Below, in pieces: positions 1-4,745 of a DNA stretch of 6,021 bases. Source of the DNA: Spirochaetia bacterium (GTDB lineage: Bacteria; Spirochaetota; Leptospiria; Leptospirales; Leptonemataceae); contig JAOUOA010000202.1 of the NCBI GenBank assembly GCA_029880625.1, positions 1 to 6,021 of the forward strand, in the 5' to 3' direction. Each line of letters opens with the position of its first letter. Position 1 is the first letter of the stretch. The notes below the pieces were generated by a model, which worked only from the letters and a program-made list of their open reading frames with translations, was not told the DNA's origin and did no database searches. The position numbers and the translations under genes are program-made.

Positions 1-426
1 TTCTGCAGTTCAGCATGAATGCATTCATTCAGTTCTTTTTTTTGTTTTAATTTTTGAATCAATGGGAATTAAAACTAAACATTTCTTTTTCACATCCATC
101 TCCAGAAGAAATTGTGGGAGTGATGATTATATACGAATTTTAATTCCTGTCTTCCTGGTTTATAATCCTGGAATCATTTTTCACACCATAAATGATGATC
201 GGCATAAAACAATTTTCTGAGTATCGTATTATGAGCTCATTCTTGTCTCAGAATGAGCTTAATTTTTTTCAGGAAGATCCAGAATGTGAATGGATCACAT
301 ATAAAATAAATTGATCCAAAGATACCGGGAAATGATTTATAAAAATCGATGTTTCCCACGAATTTAAGATAAAGTAATATTTTTTTGCTTCTGCCGGTTT
401 TGGTAATCAAACAGAGGAGGGTTTTT
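1..426. other. Left intergenic region without a secure gene
   Basis: No convincing complete gene is visible here. Contents seen: a strong plus-strand terminator at 232-269; a minus-strand TATAAT (131 to 126) with a weak AAGACA (153 to 148) 16 bp upstream of it, which could be a promoter reading off the left edge; short minus-strand open frames at the edge, described under findings; and small dyads around GATCCA/TGGATC at 275-318. A plus-strand frame is open from position 2 to a TGA at 218-220, but its translation is rich in Phe, Ile and Ser and looks non-coding. The 3' end of the minus-strand phosphatase gene at 427 has no clear hairpin followed by a T-run on its own strand. Confidence 0.5.
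232..269 (+). terminator. Rho-independent terminator, plus-strand direction
   Basis: The arms AGCTCATTCT (234-243) and AGAATGAGCT (250-259) form a perfect 10-bp stem around the hexaloop TGTCTC. A G-T wobble and a T-A pair extend it to 232-261. Seven T residues follow at 263-269. Read on the minus strand the hairpin is followed by mixed sequence without a T-run, so it should stop plus-strand transcription only. No plus-strand gene ending just upstream could be confirmed. The terminator probably belongs to a gene lying mostly outside the left edge. Confidence 0.8.
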
Positions 427-1920
427 TTAATTGTTTTTAATGGAGGAAATCAGTTCTTTTTTATCCGCATTTTGAAAGGGAAAAGAATTTATTGTTTTTT
501 CTGCATATGCATGATTGTATTGAATCCCCTTTACAGTTTTCCCTTCCAGCTCTTTCCATATTTCTCTTATGTTTTCAGGATTCAACGCCCCCGAATCGAT
601 GGAAATCAGAGCCAGTTCAAAAGTATTTTCATAAATGCGGAAAGGATTCAAATTTTTTTCAGTGGAAATATCTCCTGGAAGCTTGGCCATTGTATTTTTC
701 ATCAACTCTTCTTTTGGCTCATCCCCTGCAGAATTGATCCATACTGCAGAGACAGAATTGATATTTCCATGAATTTTACGGTTTTTTTCAAGGAGTTCAG
801 CAACACGGTCAGCGCTGTCAGAGGTAAATGCCGAACGGTCCTGAAATTTTAATTCATAGAGGTAGTTTGTCAGATTTTCGCCGCTGATTTCGCTCAAAAG
901 AAGAAATTGATAAAGCGTAAAAATAAAATAATCGCTGTCGATATCGTCTCCAATTAAGATTTCTTTTGCTCCGGTAGGCTGTGTAAGGCGGTGCTCAAGA
1001 AGAGCAACCAGTTTATAGGCAACCTGGTCCACAAGATTGTACATGCTGGAACCCAGATACTTTACCGACCGGTCAAATGCATGCTTGACTCCGCCTTCAA
1101 GTATTTTATCCAGATTAATCAGAGAACTGATGATTTTTTTTACAATTCCATCCATGGTTCCTGAAAACGATTTTAGATAAAGTCCCGAAGGATCAATGCC
1201 GTGCATGGCGAAAAGAGAAGAGAGAGTTCTTCTGTAAAAGTGAGGCGATGCAGAAATAAAATAAAGAGGATGCCCTCCAGCTGTCTGCAGAGCTCTGTAA
1301 TAAGCAGGCATACCCGGAATCGGGACTCTGAACCGGGGGGTTTCAAATAAAGTTTCAATAAGGCCGGGGATAGAATTTAAAGGAGTATCCAGAAAGGTCT
1401 GATCAATGTCCGATGTAATGATATAATCAGAATATTCAGATGGAAGTACGGTCAGCTTGCCGTAGCCGATCACAGTGCACTCATCGCTGCTGTCTGCTTC
1501 GTCAGATTCCTCTGATTGCTTCAATGAATAGATTTTAGAAATATAGTTTCCAGGATTAAGGCTTTTTTTAATATTTTCCCTGAAAAATCCGATGTCATCG
1601 CCGTAAAATGGAATGGAGCTGTATACAACTTCTGCATTTTCCGATAATTCAATACTGTCGGCCTGAAGGATTTCCATTTTAAGATAAGGATTTTTAATGC
1701 TGGAAATTCCGATATCCATGAATGGACGTATACTTCGAATGATGTTTTCAGGAAGAGAGTGAGTATAGTTCCATTTCTGCGATCGTTGGTGCTCCGTGAT
1801 GGGAACATCAACGATCTGCCCTGTGATTGTTAATCGGTCCGAAACTCCGCAGTTTCCATTTAAAAATGCAACTCTTTTATAAATCCTGTCAGATGAGAAA
1901 TTAAAATATTTCAAACTCAT
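427..1920 (-). CDS. App1/DUF2183-family HAD phosphatase (phosphatidate phosphatase-like)
   Basis: The 497-residue protein has no signal peptide or membrane segment, so it is probably cytoplasmic. The catalytic part starts near residue 165. HAD motif I is DIDQT (D171 the presumed nucleophile, D173 the acid/base, T175), motif II is FISASP (221-226, S223 or S225), and motif IV is IGDDIDSD (323-330). K303 in the segment AYKLVALLEHR is a likely motif III lysine. The PGM at 202-204 and the SASP block are typical of the App1-like catalytic domain (DUF2183), whose yeast founder App1 is a Mg-dependent phosphatidate phosphatase. The family usually has DIDDT, so Gln at 174 is a variation, but both catalytic aspartates remain. 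The distance from SASP to K303 looks longer than usual. Residues 1-160 are an accessory domain I do not recognise. The start codon overlaps the upstream stop (ATGA) and lacks a strong ribosome-binding site, which suggests translational coupling. The substrate here is inferred, not shown. Confidence 0.82.
   Translation of the reverse strand: MSLKYFNFSSDRIYKRVAFLNGNCGVSDRLTITGQIVDVPITEHQRSQKWNYTHSLPENIIRSIRPFMDIGISSIKNPYLKMEILQADSIELSENAEVVYSSIPFYGDDIGFFRENIKKSLNPGNYISKIYSLKQSEESDEADSSDECTVIGYGKLTVLPSEYSDYIITSDIDQTFLDTPLNSIPGLIETLFETPRFRVPIPGMPAYYRALQTAGGHPLYFISASPHFYRRTLSSLFAMHGIDPSGLYLKSFSGTMDGIVKKIISSLINLDKILEGGVKHAFDRSVKYLGSSMYNLVDQVAYKLVALLEHRLTQPTGAKEILIGDDIDSDYFIFTLYQFLLLSEISGENLTNYLYELKFQDRSAFTSDSADRVAELLEKNRKIHGNINSVSAVWINSAGDEPKEELMKNTMAKLPGDISTEKNLNPFRIYENTFELALISIDSGALNPENIREIWKELEGKTVKGIQYNHAYAEKTINSFPFQNADKKELISSIKNN
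1917..1920 (-). promoter_or_regulatory. ATGA stop/start overlap coupling the two genes
   Basis: The TGA stop of the secreted protein (1919-1917) shares bases with the ATG of the phosphatase (1920-1918). The upstream sequence GCTCCCTTGTAG offers no good Shine-Dalgarno match, so the downstream gene is probably translated by ribosomes terminating on the upstream one. Confidence 0.8.
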
Positions 1921-2651
1921 TCTACAAGGGAGCTTCCAGCCTTCTCATCATAATTGATTTCGAAGATGTCATAATCTGATTTTCGAACCGCTTTGGCGAT
2001 TGCATCACTGATTCCAATATTGAAAGGCTCAGAATATTTCATGGCTGTGTAAACGTAATCTGCCATTTCTTTCTGAGTGACAGAAAATGGATGAACTTTA
2101 CCCGATCTTTTGTCTCGGTACATTCCTTCGAAGGTTTTAAAACAGATCCCCTGCCTTCCGAATCTGAGGACTTCGCCTTCCACATTAAAGTTTCTGTAAC
2201 CGGTTCGCTTCACAACCAGTTTTCTGGGAAAATTTTCTGGAGGTTTTTTTTCAATTTCAATAATATCCAGTACTTCAAACCGGGAAGAAAGCGTCAGCTT
2301 TTCGATTCGATGGATTCTGTATCTGATCAGGAAATCCCCTTCTACATCTTTTTTTCTTAAGAACTGAACTGCTTTGGAATTATTTTTTCTTATACTGAAA
2401 GGCTGATCTTTATCTACAGGTGTGAAGCACTCTTCTTTTTTCTTATCGCATTTTTCTTTTTTATCATATGAAGTTACTTCAAAGATCCCTTCCCATGAAT
2501 CAAAGAAAAGTCCCCGACTTTCCAGTTTTTTAATTTTTTCTACATACATCCATCCTGTATCCACAGTTCCAATGGCATGAACTGAAGGAAATGCGCTCAG
2601 CAGAAACAAAATGCCCGGTATCAATTTAAATTTAACAGATTGAATTTTCAT
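1917..2651 (-). CDS. Secreted/periplasmic protein of unknown family
   Basis: The 244-residue protein is not assigned to a named family. It begins with a clear Sec signal peptide: a basic start (K2, K7, K9), a hydrophobic core IPGILFLLSAF (11-21), and a likely signal peptidase I site after VHA (residue 26). There is no lipobox cysteine. The mature part is rich in Lys, Glu and Arg with alternating hydrophobic residues suggestive of beta strands, and has no further membrane segment. C68 and C75, in a Lys/Glu-rich loop, could form a disulfide; a third Cys lies near residue 170. The SRGLFFDSWEG segment (45-55) resembles hypothetical proteins I associate with Leptospira, from memory only. The start is supported by AAGGA (2665-2661), 9 nt before ATG. 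It is the first gene of an operon with the App1-like phosphatase, so a joint envelope or lipid role is possible, but function is unknown. Confidence 0.75.
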   Translation of the reverse strand: MKIQSVKFKLIPGILFLLSAFPSVHAIGTVDTGWMYVEKIKKLESRGLFFDSWEGIFEVTSYDKKEKCDKKKEECFTPVDKDQPFSIRKNNSKAVQFLRKKDVEGDFLIRYRIHRIEKLTLSSRFEVLDIIEIEKKPPENFPRKLVVKRTGYRNFNVEGEVLRFGRQGICFKTFEGMYRDKRSGKVHPFSVTQKEMADYVYTAMKYSEPFNIGISDAIAKAVRKSDYDIFEINYDEKAGSSLVE

Positions 2652-2968
2652 AACCTTTCTTCCTTAAAAAGCTTAAATTACTAATATTTTGAATCAAAAC
2701 TTCTGATTGCTTGATTTGTTTTAGCAAGGAACCCTTTCCTTATTAATTGAAAGGGATGTCTGCCGGTCTACAAAAATAATATCATGACAGGATATTCATT
2801 ATTCATTCCAGAAGCTGTTCCTGACATAAAATTAACACAGGGAAATGATCTGTAAACAATTTTATGACTCTGTCATTCTGCAAGGAGTAAAATTTCCCGG
2901 ACAGGCAATTGAATTTTTTTCAGTATTCTGACTGATTCAAGACGATCCTTTCCCGAACCCGGGATGAT
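2652..2968. other. Intergenic region upstream of the minus-strand operon, with dyads and weak Pho-like sites
   Basis: No credible gene is present in these 317 bases. Visible structures: a 9-bp inverted repeat CATAAAATT (2825-2833) / AATTTTATG (2858-2866) with an inner ACAG/CTGT pair (2837-2840, 2850-2853); a 7-bp hairpin CCCTTTC (2732-2738) / GAAAGGG (2749-2755); AATCAA/TTGATT at 2692-2716; and TCCCG/CGGGA near 2951-2963, just downstream of the NUDIX stop and without a T-run. CTGTCAT occurs on the plus strand at 2870-2876 and on the minus strand at 2790-2784. CTGACATAAAATTAACAC at 2821-2838 matches 14 of 18 Pho-box positions. A promoter for the operon starting at 2651 must lie here, but I could not pick a confident -35/-10 pair. 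Confidence 0.45.
2825..2866. repeat. Inverted repeat with 9-bp arms
   Basis: CATAAAATT (2825-2833) and AATTTTATG (2858-2866) are perfectly complementary across 24 bases. The inner ACAG and CTGT can pair as well, separated from the outer arms by a 3/4-nt internal loop. No T-run follows on either strand, so it is not a standard terminator. The arms resemble the central part of the Pho-box array in front of the porin, so they may be operator-like. This is inference from sequence similarity only. Confidence 0.4.
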
Positions 2969-3505
2969 TTATTTATTTCTGGTGTAGGTTCCCAGATGAG
3001 GTCCTGAACTGCCGTTTTTCTGATCTGAATAAAAGGCAGTCAGAGCAAAATGAACAGACTGAAATGCGATTTCATCCCATGGAATTTCTGATTCATGAAA
3101 CAATCTTACTTCAAGCGACTCTTTTCCAGGGAAAAAATCAGTATTTTTAAGCTCTGCATTGAAAAAAATGTGAACCTGATTGACCAGGGGTACGCTGTAA
3201 ACGGCATGGATCCCCTGAATCTCAATCACGGCATTGGCTTCTTCGCGTGTTTCTCTTTCCGCTCCCTCCTCCACATTTTCTCCGTTCTCCATAAATCCTC
3301 CTGGAAGAGTCCATAGGCCGTAACAGGGCTCAATAGCCCTTTTGCAAAGAAGAAGCTGCTTATCATAAACTGCAAGACAGCCCACAACAATTTTGGGATT
3401 TTCATAATGAATGGTATTGCAGAAATTACAGATAAACCGCAGACGGTCATCGCCGCCGGGGATTGCATGTTCTACCGGGTTTCCACAATTGCTGCAAAAT
3501 TTCAT
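2969..3505 (-). CDS. NUDIX hydrolase with N-terminal zinc ribbon
   Basis: The 178-residue protein starts with a zinc ribbon, CxxC at C4/C7 and CxxC at C26/C29, of the type found at the N-terminus of one NUDIX subfamily (Nudix_N_2). A NUDIX domain follows: the WTLPGGFMENGE segment leads into the Nudix box G-x5-E-x7-RE-x-x-EE. In this protein the box reads GFMENGE, then NVEEGAE, then RETREEANA. The RE and EE residues expected to bind the catalytic metal are intact. Asn stands where the canonical box has Gly; Ala/Asn-rich variants are, as I recall, common in this subfamily. Such enzymes hydrolyse nucleoside-diphosphate derivatives such as ADP-ribose, NADH or FAD, but the substrate cannot be read from the sequence. 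It is cytoplasmic and monocistronic, and divergent from the zinc-ribbon gene at 3607. The ribosome-binding site is weak (GGA 6 nt before ATG). Confidence 0.92.
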   Translation of the reverse strand: MKFCSNCGNPVEHAIPGGDDRLRFICNFCNTIHYENPKIVVGCLAVYDKQLLLCKRAIEPCYGLWTLPGGFMENGENVEEGAERETREEANAVIEIQGIHAVYSVPLVNQVHIFFNAELKNTDFFPGKESLEVRLFHESEIPWDEIAFQSVHFALTAFYSDQKNGSSGPHLGTYTRNK

Positions 3506-3606
3506 AGATTATCCATTTACAATCACTTCTGAAAAAAAACAGAAATCATTGCTTTCCTATTTTTTTAGCTGGTAAAAAAAAATGAATTTTTTTATCCTAT
3601 TTCATT
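3506..3606. promoter_or_regulatory. Divergent promoter region between NUDIX and zinc-ribbon genes
   Basis: This 101-bp gap must carry the promoters of both flanking genes, which start outward from it. It is very AT-rich, with A- and T-runs around 3528-3535, 3561-3566 and 3573-3582. A short TTCTG/CAGAA dyad flanks one A-run. No -35/-10 pair stands out on either strand, and no Shine-Dalgarno is visible before the ATG at 3607. Confidence 0.45.
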
Positions 3607-4005
3607 ATGTGGGAATTTCTTGTAAAGAAAGCATTTCCTCGACGGCCTGAAAATCTGACTTCTGATATCCAGGCCGCCCACTCGATCCACGGTTCGCACT
3701 CTGCAGAGAAAGTTGACGGAGATGAAGAACATCCTTCCGATTCCGCTGCTCCGCACTCAGAAAAAAAAAATCGGGCTCTTATGTGTCCAGTCTGTGCGGT
3801 TTCAATGGAAGTACGCAAGGTAGGATCTCTTGAAATTGACCAGTGTCCGCGCTGTGAAGGGGTTTTTCTGGACAGAGGAGAGTTAAGAATTTTAAGCGGC
3901 GTTGAAGATTCTTACTTTCAAAAAGAGGATCATAAATTTCTGATTTATACGCCCCATGGACTTTCTGATTCTGTTCAGTCAAAAGACAAAACCGATCATG
4001 ACTGA
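3607..4005 (+). CDS. Small zf-TFIIB-type zinc-ribbon protein
   Basis: The 132-residue protein has one recognisable domain at about residues 59-97. CPVC (C60, C63) and CPRC (C80, C83) frame a zinc ribbon, followed by EGVFLDRGEL, the signature of the bacterial zf-TFIIB family (often annotated as transcription factor zinc-finger protein, though function is largely unestablished). Residues 20-58 are polar and rich in His, Ser, Asp and Glu, probably disordered. The first ten residues (MWEFLVKKAF) could be an amphipathic patch. The first ATG after the in-frame stop at 3583-3585 was chosen; there is no Shine-Dalgarno before it. Met59 is an alternative start that would leave only the domain and tail. 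Its last 10 bases overlap the end of the convergent DUF2062 gene. Confidence 0.82.
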   Translation: MWEFLVKKAFPRRPENLTSDIQAAHSIHGSHSAEKVDGDEEHPSDSAAPHSEKKNRALMCPVCAVSMEVRKVGSLEIDQCPRCEGVFLDRGELRILSGVEDSYFQKEDHKFLIYTPHGLSDSVQSKDKTDHD

Positions 4006-4014
4006 GCGGTTTTG
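3987..4014. terminator. Probable bidirectional terminator containing both stop codons
   Basis: CAAAACCG (3987-3994) pairs perfectly with CGGTTTTG (4007-4014). After one A-G mismatch, TCA (3996-3998) pairs with TGA (4003-4005) around the tetraloop TGAC. Those triplets are the stop codons of the minus-strand DUF2062 gene and the plus-strand zinc-ribbon gene. The lower stem ends in T residues in both directions. T-rich tracts follow: TTTCTTTTTT on the plus strand at 4020-4029, a few bases away, and TCTTTT on the minus strand at 3986-3981. The hairpin is convincing; two-way termination is inferred from position and T content. Confidence 0.7.
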
Positions 4015-4547
4015 CCGAATTTCTTTTTTCTATAACGTTTGATTAAAAAGGTCACTGCAGGATAGCTGAGAACTGCAGTTGGCAGACCTATTGTAAAGCT
4101 TCCAATGAGCATCGGCCAGCCCAGTTCAATTACCATAAATTTTCCCCATAAAAATAATCCATGCCAGAGATCCATATCATTGGCTCTGGAAAGGGTATCT
4201 TTAAAAAGATCGTAATTTACAAAATGTACATCGGCACCGAGAGAAGAAAAAAGCCAGTATCCACATAAGTAAAATGTATAATAAAAGACAGGCATGGTTA
4301 CGGGATTGGTAATCCATACAAGTGCAAGGCCGACAGCCAGATTAAACCTGATCTTCAACGATCGGAAAAAAAACCAGTTAATGGAGACAAGCCACATCTG
4401 AATACCCACAAGAGGAGTCAATGCCCAGAACATGCCAATTGCTGTTCCAAGAGCCAGCTCTCCTGAAGAAGCCTCCGATTCCCTGAAAGGCAAAAATAAA
4501 TGATCATCTACCTTTTTTTTAATATAATTCCAAATTTTCAGGATCAC
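3996..4547 (-). CDS. DUF2062 family integral membrane protein
   Basis: The 183-residue inner-membrane protein has the features of DUF2062: a short basic N-terminus, then a small-residue-rich segment ELALGTAIGMFWALTPLVG (30-48), an RFN (67-69) and a conserved NP (N81-P82) after WIT, followed by PVFYYTFYLCGYWLF (86-100). Hydrophobic segments lie at about 32-60, 70-80, 86-103 and 132-169, and the C-terminus is strongly basic (KRYRKKK at 170-176). The family has no established function; members are often near lipid or envelope genes. The start is GTG (4547-4545): the frame has a stop five codons upstream and the first internal ATG (residue 39) would remove the conserved block. There is no strong ribosome-binding site. 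It converges on and overlaps the zinc-ribbon gene by 10 bp, and is divergent from the porin. Confidence 0.85.
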   Translation of the reverse strand: MILKIWNYIKKKVDDHLFLPFRESEASSGELALGTAIGMFWALTPLVGIQMWLVSINWFFFRSLKIRFNLAVGLALVWITNPVTMPVFYYTFYLCGYWLFSSLGADVHFVNYDLFKDTLSRANDMDLWHGLFLWGKFMVIELGWPMLIGSFTIGLPTAVLSYPAVTFLIKRYRKKKFGKTAQS

Positions 4548-4652
4548 GACTGCAGGCTTTCAAAGCAGAATTCTTTTGGATATTATTTTTTCACCTGCAG
4601 AATAAATATATTCCCAGTCCTATGACTGATTGAAGATAAAATTTTTCAGAAT

Positions 4653-4695
4653 CTGTCGCTTTTCTGTCATAAAATTGTAATGTTAACGGTATAGA
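4653..4695 (+). promoter_or_regulatory. Pho-box array and -10 element of the porin promoter
   Basis: Three direct repeats are spaced exactly 11 bp apart: CTGTCGC (4653-4659), CTGTCAT (4664-4670) and TTGTAAT (4675-4681), with spacers TTTT and AAAA. The last two together, CTGTCATAAAATTGTAAT, differ from the enterobacterial Pho-box consensus (CTGTCAT, AWAW, CTGTMAY) at one position. TATAGA at 4690-4695 lies 8 bp after the array, close to the 10-bp arrangement of E. coli phoA and pstS, where the box replaces the -35. Transcription would begin near 4702. Binding by a PhoB-like regulator is inferred from the motif and the downstream gene family. Confidence 0.82.
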
Positions 4696-4732
4696 AGTTG
4701 ATGCATGAAAATGAAAAGAATTTATGGAAATT

Positions 4733-4737
4733 GGAGA
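4733..4737 (+). promoter_or_regulatory. Ribosome-binding site that decides the porin start
   Basis: GGAGA lies 8 nt before the ATG at 4746. An in-frame ATG at 4701 would add MHENEKNLWKLEKFN in front of the signal peptide, but it falls at the predicted transcription start and would bury the signal sequence. The 4746 start is therefore preferred. Confidence 0.75.
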
Positions 4738-4745
4738 AATTTAAT

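Noticed and set aside
1..32. GAATGCATTC palindrome and the similar TGCATTCAT word in the porin start (4758-4766) as a dispersed repeat
   Set aside because: The shared word is short and falls inside the porin signal-peptide codons, so coincidence is sufficient.
2..220. Plus-strand frame open from the left edge to TGA at 218-220, ending 11 bp before the terminator
   Set aside because: The position is attractive for a gene end, but the translation is Phe/Ile/Ser/Asn-rich with no coherent domain and looks like translated AT-rich spacer. The true plus-strand gene, if any, may end at another stop nearby.
385..852. Plus-strand open frame of 155 codons
   Set aside because: It is largely antisense to the 3' end of the phosphatase gene. 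Its translation is rich in Phe, Ile, Cys and Arg without a recognisable motif, while the minus-strand frame has clear HAD motifs.
2951..2963. TCCCG/CGGGA dyad just past the NUDIX stop as a terminator
   Set aside because: The stem is only 5 bp and no T-run follows on the minus strand.
3597..3818. Minus-strand open frame opposite the zinc-ribbon gene
   Set aside because: It is a shadow of the plus-strand frame, which carries the CxxC pairs and the zf-TFIIB signature.
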